Origin: Azolla caroliniana | Lineage: Eukaryota > Polypodiophyta | NCBI GenBank assembly: GCA_043228905.1 | Contig: JBHGNT010000012.1 | Span: 4,712,001-4,776,000 of the forward strand | DNA: 64,000 bases | Reading direction: 5' to 3' | In this document: piece after piece, positions 52,224-63,982 of the stretch | Layout: the number at the start of each line of letters is the position of its first letter | Numbering within the stretch: the first letter of the stretch is position 1 | Program-made: the position numbers and the translations under genes | The notes under the pieces: model-generated | What the model saw: the letters and a program-made list of their open reading frames with translations, nothing else | The model's database searches: none | Told to the model about the DNA's origin: nothing

Positions 52224-53900
52224 AATCTCCACCTTGGCACAATCTCTAATCCTTCCAAATACAAATCTTCTCAAGCAAACCAAAATAAAACAGATTGCTT
52301 TCAAATCTGCGCCATGAGGCGCCAACTTTAAATGTGTTGGATATTAACCAAGTCTAAACAAAGTTCAAACTTGGCCCTTGTAACCACTTTGGTCAGCATA
52401 TCTTCAGGATTCTCCTTAGTATCAATCTTCTAGAGAAGTATCTCCTCCTCTTCAAGAATTTCCCGCACAAAATGACAGTGAACATCAATGTGCTTCATTC
52501 GTGAGTGAAAGACTTGGTACTTTGCTAAATGAATAACAGTTTGACTGTCAGAATACACATCAAGTTGTTTCTGACCAACTCCCAAGTCTTTAAGCAACCC
52601 ATGAAGCCAAATTGCCTTATAGCCTCTGTAATTGCCATATACTCTGCCTTTGTTGTAGATAGAGCCACCATTGACTGCAAAGTAGACTTCCAACTGATTG
52701 GCACCTTTGTCAAAGTGAACAAATAGCTAGTTGTAGACTGTCACTTATCCAAATCACCTGCATAATTAGAATCACAATATCCAACTATGCCTTTACCAAG
52801 TGATTTATGCTGCTCAAAAGTCAATCCCACATCGGTATTTTGAATATACCGTAGAATCCATTTCACAGGTTGCCAATGACCCTTGCCCGGATCATGCATA
52901 TACCTACTAACAATACTAACAGCATGTGAAATATCGGGTCTTATACACACCATTGCATACATCAAGCTTCCAACTACATTTGCATACGGGACTTTCGCCA
53001 TGTATTCTCGTTCTTCATCAGTTGTGGGAGATAATTGGCTACTCAATTTCAAATGAGGAGCAAGTGGAGTACTTACAAGTTTCGTATCATCATGCATACC
53101 AAAACGTTGTAGTATCCTCTTCAAATACTACTTTTGTGATAGCCAAAGTTTGCCCCTCTCTCAATCTCTACTTATCTCCATGCCGAGAATCTTCTTGGCT
53201 TCCCCCAAATCCTTCATCTCGAACTCTTTACTCATCTAAGCCTTCAATCTATCAATCTCAACTTAACTCTTGGCTGCAATCAACATATCATCAACATATA
53301 AGAGCAAGTAGATGTATGAACCATCTTGAAGATTTCGCAAATACACACAATGATCATATTTGCTTCTCTTGTACTTCTGACCCTTCATGAACTTGTCAAA
53401 TTGTTTGTACCACTATCTCGAAGATTGTTGCAATCCATACAACAATTTGCTAAGTTTACAAACCCAATCTTCGTTACCAGCAACCTTGTATCCTTCAGGC
53501 TGAGTCATATAGATTTCCTCCTTCAAATCACCGTTTAAGAACGCGGTCTTCACATCAAGTTGAGCTAGCTCCAAATTCAATTATGCTACCAAGGCCAACA
53601 AAATTCTAATGGAGGAATGTTTTACAATTGGAGAAAATACCTCATTATAATCAATTCCCTCCTTCTGAGCATAGCCTTTAGCTACCAACCTTGCCTTGTA
53701 GTGAATGTCTTCTTTACTCAGAAATCCTTATTTCTTTGCAAATACCCATTTGCACCCAATTGCCTTTCTCCCTTTTGGTGGTTGTGTCAGCTTCCACGAC
53801 TTGTTCTTCTGAAGAGATTGCATCTATTCTTCCATTGCACTAATCAGTTGCTACTTTCTTTCCTCTGAATGGCCTCTAGGTATGTGGATGGAACATTATC
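52224..53900 (-). pseudogene. Copia G reverse transcriptase and RNase H
   Basis: Minus strand: QLDVKTAFLNGDLKEEIYM (about 53560), KLLYGLQQSSR, YIYLLLYVDDMLIA (about 53300, YVDD), MKDLGEAKKILGMEI, QRFGMHDDTKLVSTPLAPHL, YCDSNYAGDLDK, ALSTTKAEYMAI, DVYSDSQTVIHLAK and HSRMKHIDVHCHFVRE. Several TAG/TGA stops; the YVDD and RNase H acidic residues remain. Role: cDNA synthesis. Confidence 0.85.
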
Positions 53901-55290
53901 ATCACAAACTAGAAGTGCATAAGCTACCATGTCAGCGAAACGAGCAGGCTTCTAAATTACTCATATGTATCTTCTTATTGCAATTGGTTCTTATTGCTAT
54001 ACAGGTTCTTGGGTCAGAACCTCTTCCTCATCCGACTCTTCTTCTACCATAGGAGAGTCACCGGTGGTGCTTTGCCTTGGAGTCACCATTGTCTGCTCAA
54101 ACTCCACCTGCTTCGGAGTACCCTCCACTTGTATCGAAGTAAACCTGGTTCTTCCAGATTTACCTTGTTCAACATGGCAAATTCATCAAAGGTAACATCT
54201 CTACTGATAATCGTTTTCTTTGCCTCAAGACGCCCCAAATGGTATCCCTTCACTCCAACATTGAAGCCCATGAAAAGAGCCTTCTTTGCTCGTGGATCCT
54301 ATTTTGATTTAGACTCATGAGAATATGTAGTAGAACCTTCAATATGCAAAGTATCATAATCAGTTGCAGGTTTTCCTAACTATACCTCTAATGGAGTTTT
54401 GCCAGCATTAGACAGCATACAACGAACTTTCTCCACAAGTGTCTTGTTCATACACTTTGACACCCTATTCTGTTGCGGTGTTCTTCTAACATTGAAATGT
54501 CGATTAATGCTACAATCTTCACAGACTTCCAGAAATGGATCACTCTTGTATTCTCCACCATTTTCTTTTTGGAGAACCTTGGTCTTTCTCCTTGTCTGGT
54601 TTTCAACTTGAGCTTTCCATTTAAGGAAAACTCCAAGCACATCATTCTTGTTCTTCATTGTATACATCCAAACTCTCCTGGAAAGATCATCAACAAAAGT
54701 TACAAAATAATGCCTACCTCCAATGGATGGAGTCTTGGTAGGTCCCCACACATCTGAGTGCACATAATCCAAAATACCCTTGGTATTATGAATTGCAGTG
54801 CCAAACCTTACTCTATGTTGCTTTCCCGGAACACAATGCTCACAAAAATCAAGTTTGCAAGTCTTCATGCCTTTCAACAATCCTTACTTTGCAAGAATTT
54901 GCAAAGACTTTTCACCAACATGTCCCAACCGCATATGCCACAACTTTGTTGCTTTAGTGTCTTTCTTGGTACTTGAAGTTGTTGTTACCACTGTCCCCAC
55001 CATTGTATTACCTTGGTAATAGTACATATTGTTCTTTCTTACGCCTTTCAACATCACCAATACTCCTGAAGTTGCCTTAAGAACTCCATCTCACACCATC
55101 ACAACTAGGCCCTTAGATTCAAGAGCCCCCAAGGAGATGAGATTCTTCTTTAACTTTGGCACATAGCGCAAATCCCTCAAAATTCTTGTGGTTCCATCAT
55201 GATTGCGCAGCTTGATCGAACCTATCCTAGTTTTTTTACATGGATGATCATTACCCATGTAAACAACCCCACCATTGACTTCCTAAAATT
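53901..55290 (-). pseudogene. Copia G integrase with changed catalytic residues
   Basis: Minus strand: pre-integrase LWHMRLGHVGEKSL with CEHC, the core with YVHSDVWGP (first Asp), VLQKENGGEYKSD (second Asp of the usual DNGGEY is Glu) and RTPQQNRVSKCMN (the usual AERMN Glu is Lys). The end reads GFNVGVKGYHLG and IISRDVTFDEFAM. Two of three catalytic acids are altered, so it was dead even apart from its stops. Confidence 0.82.
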
Positions 55291-56386
55291 CAAAAAACCA
55301 TTGTTGAATAGGACACATATGATAGGTACAACTTGAATCTAAAATCCACTCATATGGATGTGTTCACTGGAGTCTGCAACATTTGCATCTTGTGGACGCT
55401 TTCCTTTCCTCTTCAAATTCGAACAATCTTTCTTCCACTGCCCTTTCTCATGCCAGAAAACACACTCATCTTTGGCAATGCCTCGGCCTTTTGATTTTTG
55501 GACCTTCCCCTTCTCCCCTTAGTATGGCTTTGTTGACGACCTCTTGCCACCAATGCTTCTTCTAATGTCATTGATTTGGTTATCATCTTATCCTACTTTC
55601 TCAATTCATGCCTATATAAAGTAGAACAAACAACATCTAGTGACACGTTCTCTTTCCCGTGAAGTAATGTAGTTTCCAAATGTTCAAATTCATCGAGAAG
55701 AGATGATAACAACATCAAAGCCAGATCCTCATCCTCAAATTTAACATCTAAATTCAACAGGTCTACTACTAATTGATTAAACATGGTGATGTGATCATTC
55801 ATAGTAGCACCTGGTTTGTGGTCAAATCAAAATAACCTCTTCTTCGTAAGGAGCTTATTCTAACCCCTTTTTTTCAGAAATTTGCCCTCCAATGCCTTTC
55901 ACAATTTGTGTGTAGAAGTCTCATTCTTGAAAGCATACTTCTGTTCTCTGGATAGGCACGATCGAATTGTTCTGCATGCCAACCGATTAATGATGCTCCA
56001 ATCTTTTTCGTCTACCTCTTTTGGTTTATCTTCTTCAATGGCAATATCAAGACCTTGTTGAAAAAGAGAATCTAAAACCATCACCTTGCCACATGCTGAA
56101 AAGGCCGGTACCATCAAATATTTCTACCACTAGTTTCGAACTAGACACGAAGAACCTTGACCATGATGACAATGAGCCTGATGTTCCCGGTGGAATCTTC
56201 AACATTGTATTCTCTCCTTTTTCATCTCTTGATGCCATTATACACTTAATAAATAGTATTCAATATTATAGCTATCAACAACCCAAGGTATCAGAATGAC
56301 CAAAGTAATTCTTTTCTGATGTGGAAGAAAAGATAAAGTTGCAACCACAAAGCATACTCATATAGAACCTTGGTTCTTATAGCAAT
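55291..56386 (-). pseudogene. Copia G gag and protease
   Basis: Gag pieces: DEKDWSIINRLACRTIRSCL (56117-55899) and MNDHITMFNQLVVDLLNLD (55802-55593), typical of copia gag. The knuckle reads CVFWHEKGQWKKDC, so the second Cys is Trp and the His is Gln. The protease reads WILDSSCTYHMC, with Ser in place of Gly in D-S-G. The primer site next to the 56387 LTR is mutated. Confidence 0.8.
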
Positions 56387-56647
56387 TGTTGTGGAAGCGT
56401 GAAAATAACAATATATATAACCAGAAGTAAAGCTATTATATAGAGTAAGAAGAAAATATAAAACAACACCAGAATTACCGAGGTTCGGCCAATCAACCTA
56501 CATCCTCCAAAGCAGCATCCTCTATTATGGTCGGGAGAGAAGAATACAAATTGAGGATATCAAACTAAGAGGGAGAGGAATGTACTTATAGCTCCCAAAC
56601 CACCTCCCTAAACCATGTGGGATAAAGAATGGGCCAAAAAGTTAACA
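56387..56647 (-). repeat. 5' LTR of copia G
   Basis: 261 bp, TGTTGTGGAAGCGTG to AAAAAGTTAACA on plus, followed by CCTCT. Confidence 0.9.
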
Positions 56648-57785
56648 CCTCTAATGCAAGCACAGGTCGGTATAAGATAGATAGCTATTGAGCAACGGTT
56701 GTCGTGGCCTTCTTTCCAGAAACAAATTTTAGTTTGGTGCAACATCGATATGAGGTGCAATCGGAATCGGCCATCAATACAACCAAAAAGTTGAAACCCG
56801 AACAACATGAATTTTGTACCAAAGCCGAAATGGGTGCCGACATAATTAAGAGAATAGTAGAAACCCATTGAAGCCAACTAGAGAAAAGAGTGGAAGAAAG
56901 TTTGATGAAAGGATGGAGAGAATGGTCAACTCAAGCTTCAGAATTACAAATGTTCCGAGCTGACCAAGAAAATCGGTTAAAGGAGGGGAAAGGTTTCTAT
57001 AAAATGGATGAGCAAAGTACAAATCAAATTCAGGAAGATCTTACGAAAGACTTTTATTCGTTAGCCCAAATTCATTCAATAGAGATAAAGAAATTCCTAT
57101 GATCAAATGCAATTTTTTATGGAGTTAGAAGTTTACAAAAAGTAAAGAAGTTAGACAGCAAAAGAGCAGAATGAGGACAAACAAGCCGAACAAATCAATC
57201 TCAGTCATATTGAAGAGGAACAAGAGCAAACCAAGCAAGCAGAGCAGACGAAGGACAAATAAGGCGAGGAATCAACTCAATCAGAGCAACGCATCCTCGA
57301 CATTTTGCACGAAAATTGAAGAGATTTTGTGGGTTCGACCGTGCGAAGCACTGTCCCACAGGTGTGCCATATGTTACCCGTATGGGTATGAAGTTGTTGA
57401 AAGTCGGAAACAATGTGAAAGGGGCAAATGGCCAAATGACCGAAAAGCAGTGTGGAGTCGACACCAAAAATATTATATGTAAAGCTGAATTAAATATAAA
57501 TCGAAATAGTTATTAAATAGAAACAATGTAAATAGTTGGTCTGTAACAGTATGTTGTACGATATTGTAATTGTAATATTGGAAATGGTGTGTCGGTTGGC
57601 ATTGTAACTTCTCCATATCTTTCCTATATAAAGGGGGCATGTGTATTGTATATAGAGGGCTTAATAAAGAGATATCTTTTGGTGATACATTGTATTTGTT
57701 TATGTTTGTGTTGTATTGATTTCATAAATTAATTGTTGTGTTGTGCATAGCCGATTCGATTGTAGTTGATTCGACCATCAGCTAG
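56648..57785. other. Element F flank and LTR-like sequence, unassigned frames
   Basis: Plus-strand frames at 56890-57102 (GFYKMDEQSTNQIQEDL) and 57316-57516 (GVPYVTRMGMKLLKVG) have no recognised homology. At 57628-57680, CCTATATAAAGGGGG followed by TTAATAAAGAG looks like a plus-strand LTR promoter and polyadenylation site. No LTR ends were fixed. Confidence 0.4.
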
Positions 57786-58200
57786 TTATTTTGGTTGCGT
57801 TCTATTTTGATTTCTCTGACCACGATCTTTGGTAAAGGGTATTTTGTGATAGGATATCCGACCCGTGTTATTGAGAGGATAACAGGTTTTGAACATTAGT
57901 GGACCATGGTATCTTTTCAACTCAAATCTATCAAAATCCATGAGGTCTTTTCCATTAGTATTCTTAAGTTTATAAGCATCGGTCTTTCTTGTGGGTGTCA
58001 CAATGTATGGTTCATCTCCTCTCAGTTTAAAATTTTCCTTGTGTCTCTTGGTGTGTAGGATATGTGCACCTCACAGAGAACACTCTATGAATCAATGAAG
58101 TTGACCTTTCTCTCAATGTCATTTGCGGAGTTCGGACCAACGTATTCCCTTTTGATGGCGAATTGGGCAAGGATGGTTGAGCCTCACTCTCACTAAATGA
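57786..58200 (-). pseudogene. Gypsy element H, integrase C-terminal fragment
   Basis: Minus strand reads DAYKLKNTNGKDLMD and FELKRYHG, the usual end of gypsy integrase. The preceding part lies across the LTR insertion at 58477-58964. Confidence 0.6.
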
Positions 58201-58476
58201 TTAAGAAATTATTCAAGATAATATCTCTCACTCTCTCACACTTGATCTCATAGACACTAGAAGTAAAGAATATCTTTATTAACCCTCTTGCTAAGAGGTC
58301 TAACACCAACAAGGAAGAGAGTTTAGTGTTTCTCTACTACACACAAACACTAATCTCTCTTAAGCTTAAGGATTACAAGAAAGAGGAAGAGAAGCTTTAG
58401 CTCTTAATCACTAGGGAGATCTTTACAAATTGAAGAACCCTTACAAAGATACCACAATATGGTTTATATAGGGTTT

Positions 58477-58964
58477 TCTTGAGATATCAAGCTCAACTAA
58501 GTCTAGTCATTTAGTCAACCACATAACTTAATTATAATTACCTAAATAGAATCTAGTTAGAGTGTTGACTATAAAGTCTTGACTCTTAAATATGATTTTA
58601 TACTTGTAGTTAAGTGGGGATACAATCTAGATCCTCCACTACCAAGTTCATTTAATATAGGACTTACATCCTTGTACCTATATTCTCCTCGCACATGTGC
58701 CCCCTTGCACATGAGATTTATAATACCTCATTGTGGGTATTTTTGTACCTTGATGCTTATTCTTGTTAATATAGAGAAAGTTCTTTAGCTACACTCTTGT
58801 TAATCATCCCCCATTTATCTTATTGTTCATAAGTGTTCTTTCTCTCTTCCTCTCACATACACACACACACATCACCTAATCTTTCGCTGCTTAATCACAT
58901 ACGTGATTAACTACTCACATAATTAAACACTAATTAACCCTCATTTAATACCTAATTATTAACA
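58477..58964 (+). mobile_element. A-family LTR, inverted copy
   Basis: The complement of this stretch matches 1-390, 21304-21738 and 25335-25789. The plus strand starts about TCTTGAGATATCAAGC and ends ATTATTAACA. The flanking 5-mers do not match clearly, so it may be degraded or part of a longer element; 58140-58476 on its left has TATAAACC- and AATAAAG-like motifs on minus. Confidence 0.65.
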
Positions 58965-58972
58965 ATTTTACA

Positions 58973-61310
58973 TTAATGGTGTGACCCTTTCACACTTGGT
59001 TGCTTATTGGCTTGCCCCTCCCTTGATTGGTTCTTACGACTCCCTCTTCGTGGGTCCTTTAGTTGTAAGATGTCCTTGATGATGCGCTCTACTTCACGAC
59101 CAAGACCTAATGTAATCCAAACACTTAACACTTCAAGGAGAACACAAGGGCCATGCACCCTTCTTGTATGTTTGTATATTTAACCTTGTTTTCATAGTAT
59201 AATTTACGATGTGCCTTGTTGGTTAACAAAGCATGAAACAAGGTAACAAGTAGGTTTCTATGAGCCACTCTAAGCTCTCAAGTCAAGGGGCTAGGGAGCT
59301 ACTCTCCCATCTCTCCTAGATAGTTATCTTCGATCTAGGACCATGAACTCACCTAAGAGGTATGCCATGACTTCATTAAGAAGGTGATAGCCACGCTCAC
59401 TTACTATCTCTAGGGGAAATGAATAATCATGTTTACATTGAGGAATTGAGTTGTGGTCCTAATATCACTTTTGATACAGCCTTTAGCCTCAACCCACTTT
59501 GTGCAATAATCAATTGCAAGTATTATATATTCCATTAGTTTCAAAGCTAAATTTAATGGGCCCATGAAATCAAACCCCATTTCTTGAATGGTTGTTAGGC
59601 AACAATTTGGGGGAGTACATTAAGTTAGCCTTAAGAAGATTTTTATGGTGTCGACACTCGTCACATCATTTCACATGCTCATAAGTGTCCTTGAAGAGTG
59701 TCAACTACCATAACCCATATGATGAGCCTTTCGAGAGGTGTCCTCAAAGGTAAAGTATCCATCTCATTGCACAATGTGCTTATTGAATGATCCTAAGTAC
59801 ATTGTGGTCATGCACATACCAATGGAGGAAATCATCCTTCTCTCATGTGTAAATGTTTCCCTTTTATCATTACAAATGGCTTCACCGCGTCAACAACGAA
59901 CAAGAGAATTCTTTACTACATTGATGCAAAAACAACAGCCCTTCCATTAACACCTAAGAATTCTTTTATCTCAAATTCAAGGAGTGCAACAAAATGCCTC
60001 AATATTCTTCCTATGGAACATATCTTGTTGACTAGGTATAGTAGGTCTTGGTGCTCCAACAAAACAAAAGTGATAAACCAACATATAATTTCCAATGCTT
60101 CATTTTTCATTGTGGAGTAATTTCGTTCACTTGAGTTAAACCGATGACTAGCAAATTTGATGAGGAAATCTAGCTAATCAGTCCCTAATCGACCAAGGAT
60201 AGTTCTGACCTCAAAAGCAAATGCATCTTTGTGGACATGGAACTCCTTATTCCAATTGGGTGACCTTCGAACGAGCATGTGGGCAAGGCAATCAATCTTT
60301 ATTAGTTCAAAGAATGCCATGCATTCATCTATCCAATTAAACTCTTTAAGCACTACATATAGATGTTTTGATTTTTTCGCGAACATCTTGATGAAACTCA
60401 TATAATAATATCCCACATAGCACTAAACCCTTGCAAATTCTTTTCATTGGTTAGGGATGGCATATCAATATGATTTTAACCTTTGATTCATTTGTGGAGA
60501 TACCATCCTTCAATGTAATATGCCCTAGTATTAAATTGTGCTTAACCCATGAGTGACATTTCAATGGGTTTAGGGAATGTTGATACGCTCAATTTCTGCC
60601 AACAATCTTTCTAAGGAAGATGAGGTGTTCATCCCAGGATAAACTACAACAAAGATCATCAACATAGGATTCTACCCCTTTTCATAGATTGGAAGTAAAG
60701 ATGTGATCCACACCTCTTTGTTACGTGCTCGATGCTAGTGTGAGCCCAAATGGCATCTATTTATATGCAATCCATACCAAACTCAATGGTGAAAGCTATC
60801 TTATGTTGGTCTTTGGAAGCCATTGCTATTTGTCTGTATCGAGAGAAACCATTTATGAAAATGCAAGCCTATTTATCTACAACCCTTTTTTTCCAGTAAG
60901 TGCTCAATATACAAGACTGGGTAATTGTCGTGGATAGTGGCGTCGTTGACTTTGTTGCGTATTGTGCATTATCACCTCATAGGATACTCCATCCATATCT
61001 TCGTAACTCCATGCGAATACATATTTAAACTTGTGACGGGAGTGACCAATGCTTCCTCCTTGTGGGGTGTTATGTCAACGACGAATAAACACTGGTTTGT
61101 GATTATCCTCATCATGAAGGTTGACCTCCTCGATTTCTGTAGTAGGACCATTGAGCACGATTCGCAATCCTTGTGATTTTCCTTGTTGGCCGGAGGTATG
61201 TTATGGGTATTAGCACCTTGCTTATACAATCTAAACTGCAATCTACGTCTTTGACTTATGGCAGCCCCCATTGTCATACATCTTTCGTTCTTTGTCATAA
61301 ATAACGACAT
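58973..61310 (-). pseudogene. Gypsy element H, RT, RNase H and integrase remnants
   Basis: Minus-strand pieces in order: around 60680 a YVDD-like VDDLCCSLSWDEHL; around 60540 LNPLKCHSWVKHN and LGHIT; 60416-60174 FIKMFAKKSKHLYVVLKEFNW and FHVHKDAFAFEVRTILG (RNase H start); 60110-59916 EALEIICWFITFVLLEHQ; 59480-59540 an integrase YCTKWVEA-like stretch. Heavily shifted. Different from A, B and F in sequence. Confidence 0.6.
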
Positions 61311-61341
61311 TCATTATGAAAGAGAAAACATGCCATCATGC

Positions 61342-61342
<1 letters not shown>

Positions 61343-61401
<59 letters not shown>
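61343..61401. repeat. (TC)n microsatellite 1
   Basis: About 29 TC units. Confidence 0.97.
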
Positions 61402-61404
<3 letters not shown>

Positions 61405-61539
61405 TGAAAACACACAATTATATTAATAAATGTGTAAAAAACACTACTTACAATGGGTGTGACAATGGAGTATGGTCACCCACTAACTACCCTACATGGG
61501 TAGTGGAACATGTTGAATTTCTTTATTGGAGCAAGTGGA

Positions 61540-61542
<3 letters not shown>

Positions 61543-61594
<52 letters not shown>
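61543..61594. repeat. (TC)n microsatellite 2
   Basis: About 26 TC units, followed by (AC)n at 61598-61619 and (TA)n at 61620-61634. Confidence 0.97.
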
Positions 61595-61598
<4 letters not shown>

Positions 61599-61634
61599 AC
61601 ACACACACACACACACACAATATATATATATATG

Positions 61635-62065
61635 TAAAGCATTCCTACTCGAATTGTTGCGAGTGGAGAGGCGAAGCACAATACTGAATGTAAGAAGGGA
61701 AAATGAAGAGAAGGAATCGATTCGATGAGTCACTGAGCCATAGGTGGGTTATCGAGCACATTGATGATTGCAACCACCACCCCACCCCCAACTTGGTGTT
61801 ATGGACAAAGAAGTGAAGTTTCTAGGGAGAAAGGTAGATATATATATATATATATATATATATAGGGGTATTTGGGGAAATAAAGAAGCCCCCGGAGAGA
61901 AAGGAGGAGGGCATCCGCGGAAAACCAAAATTGATTGGAGGAAGAGAATGTTGTTCTGCGCTGAAAGAACAAAGGAAGAAAAGGCACACGCAGAGGAGAA
62001 GGAGAACAGAAGATACATACAGACCCCTGCAGACAGACAGAGGCAGAGTACAGAACCAGACCAGA

Positions 62066-62096
<31 letters not shown>

Positions 62097-62131
62097 AGAA
62101 TCAGAAGCTCTGAGAGAGAGAGATATCAGCT
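61635..62131 (+). promoter_or_regulatory. SUMO 5' flank and probable 5' UTR
   Basis: About 500 bp with a (TA)n tract (61837-61862) that could act as a TATA region, an AC tract (62069-62098) and GAGAGAGAGA just before the start codon. An out-of-frame upstream ORF (ATG 61768) overlaps the SUMO start; whether it is in the transcript is unknown. No transcription start can be fixed. Confidence 0.45.
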
Positions 62132-62245
62132 ATGGAGTTCGGCAACAACACACAGGGTAGCAATCCAACTCAGCAGCAGCAGCAAACCGGGGAAGACGAG
62201 AAGAAACCCCTCGATCAACACCTCAGCCTCAAAGTTAAAGGCCAG
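62132..62245 (+). CDS. SUMO: SUMO, exon 1
   Basis: 114 bp, 38 codons, ATG at 62132 to CAG|GT at 62245. The N-terminus is a flexible Gln-rich tail (NPTQQQQQTGEDEKKP) leading into the first beta strand LSLKVKGQ. SUMO is a ubiquitin-like modifier of about 95-105 residues, matured at a C-terminal Gly-Gly and attached to lysines of nuclear proteins. The tail is typical in place and length but unusually Gln-rich. This ATG is the only one in frame after the GA tract. The GQ|DGNE junction in phase 0 matches the known plant SUMO exon boundary. The upstream neighbour is only decayed transposon DNA. Confidence 0.93.
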
Positions 62246-63832
62246 GTTCATCCTCCTCCTCCTCCTCCTTTCCTCTCTTCTTCTCTGTCTCTTTGCTTTT
62301 TTTCGTACTCAGGTTCAAACAGTAAGGCCTCGTTTTCTCGGTACCCTAACCCTAGACAAACCGATTCTTACATATCATTGCTCTTTCTCTCATGTCTTGA
62401 TTAACGCTAACCTTGCGAAAATGTTGCTTACAGATTCAGGTCATCTTTCTGTGATTCCTAGACCTAGCCATAGGATGAGGAAGAAGAGTATATCTTTCTG
62501 TTATTTTGAAATCCGAGCTATATAAGGAAGAAGAAGATTGCTTTTCTTTCTTTAAAGAGTACACGCTTCTATGATTTTGAAACCATAGCCACGAGAGGAA
62601 GAAGAAGATACGTTTTCTTTCATTAAGCAGAACATCACTCTCTGACTTTGAAACCCTAATCATATGAGAAATAAGCAGATATATTTTCTTTTTTTAAAAG
62701 AGTACAAATTTCTGAGATTTAAACCTTAGTCATAAGAGCAAGAAGAGAAGAGATACTTTTCCTTCATTTGAAGTGAACGTCTTTCGTTGATTTTGAAACC
62801 CTAGCAATCGGTGGAAGGAGAAGAAAATAATGTTTCCTTCACTTATCAAAGAGTCCGAGAAGAAAATAATGCTTCCTTCACTTATCAAAGAGTACATAAA
62901 TAAATTAGTTTTGTAGTATTAATAATAATATGATACAGATGTTTTTATCTTTCTGTGTCTTTTGAATATGGATCTTTCCTGATTGTTTGCTGCCATATCT
63001 TGTTGATCATAGATCTCTCGTTACTTTCTTCTCTGGCTGTTGAATGTCTCGTAGCTGTTGTGATGACAATCTTTCTGCTAGGGTTTTGCAACCCATGAAG
63101 ACATATCAGATGCGAAAAGGAATATTACTGATGTGCAAAAATCTTAGAACAATTGCTATTTAACTCCTAGACTGTTAAAAGAAATGCTATATACAAGACT
63201 GTGGATTCCCTAGCACATTGAATGTTACAGATTTATGCTCGACTATAGATGTTCAACCCTAATAACGTTTCCTTTCCATAAAGAAAGGTGCATGTTCTTG
63301 TAACTCTCCAAAAATATATGAACCTTCATGATCATGATTTGCCTGGATGATTATTTTCATTTGTGAGGAGAGCAGGTTTAGTAAATCTTTTTTATGTTAA
63401 ATGCTGTAGAGTATATATATATATCTATTTATGAATACAGGTTGAATATACTAAATTTGGCCCTTCGATTGGGAACCTGAATAAATTCAAAGTGCATAAG
63501 TATAAAATTAATTGAACTTAGGCTCATTGGGAACCTGTATAAATAATATAGAATGTACAGATATGGCAAATAGAAAAGAGTATGTGCTCAATTGAATGAC
63601 ATGACAAATTTTTGGCAGTAGATTTATGTTTTTTCATACAGGTTTACTTCTCTGCTTGCTATTAACCTTTTCTAGCATCCAACTTTACATATTTGTATTT
63701 GTGTGTGAAACTGATATTTAGGCTAATATTATAGTTCATCGATATTGAATACATCCACTGCCGCCTTGTCATTTCCAATTTTCTGTATGTGGTGGTATCT
63801 CTACTTACTTCACTTTGAATGTGGAAATGCAG
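62246..63832 (+). other. SUMO: SUMO intron 1
   Basis: 1587 bp, GT (62246) to AG (63831-63832), phase 0. The start is CT-rich. 62437-62890 is a diverged minisatellite. The rest is AT-rich with no gene seen. Confidence 0.88.
62437..62890 (+). repeat. Minisatellite of about 71 bp in SUMO intron 1
   Basis: About six diverged units, each with a core like TGATTTTGAAACCCTAG, then GAGGAAGAAGA and TTTTCTTTCATTAAAGAGTAC. Starts near 62448, 62500, 62570, 62640, 62712 and 62785. The last unit contains a second short duplication (GAGAAGAAAATAATG twice). Confidence 0.8.
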
Positions 63833-63982
63833 GATGGAAATGAAGTGTTCTTTAGAATCAAGCGTTCAACACAACTGAAGAAGCTAATGAATGCATATTG
63901 TGAGAGGCAATCAGTAGATCCGAACTCTATGGCTTTCTTGTTTGATGGTCGCCGTCTAAGGGCTGAGCAGACACCTGCCGAA
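63833..63982 (+). CDS. SUMO: SUMO, exon 2
   Basis: 150 bp, 50 codons, beginning [19 protein letters not shown] and ending [11 protein letters not shown] before donor GTATGT (63983). It contains the second beta strand and the helix ([11 protein letters not shown]) that form the groove for SUMO-interacting motifs, and the core strand [10 protein letters not shown]. The remaining part, with the beta strand ending in Gly-Gly, lies beyond the window in exon 3. Phase 0 at both ends. The sequence is very close to the canonical plant SUMO1/2 class rather than the divergent SUMO3/5 types; which paralogue it is cannot be told here. Confidence 0.95.

Larger units (their letters stand above)
51962..56647 (-). 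mobile_element. Copia element G with both LTRs
   Basis: 4.69 kb, minus strand. LTRs at 51962-52223 and 56387-56647 (TGTTGTGGAAGC to AAGTTAACA on plus), about 93-95 percent alike by eye. Perfect target duplication CCTCT (51957-51961 and 56648-56652). A minus-strand purine-rich AAGGTGGAGATT precedes the 3' LTR. Inside are gag, protease, integrase, RT and RNase H in copia order, all with stops and changed catalytic residues. Confidence 0.92.

Noticed and set aside
57201-57467. Minus-strand 88-codon frame as a protein gene
   Set aside because: No recognisable domain; it lies opposite other weak frames in LTR-like sequence.
61768-62160. A separate gene overlapping the SUMO start
   Set aside because: The frame is made mostly of microsatellites (IYIYIYIY, HTHTHTHT) and is out of frame with SUMO. 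At most it is an upstream ORF.
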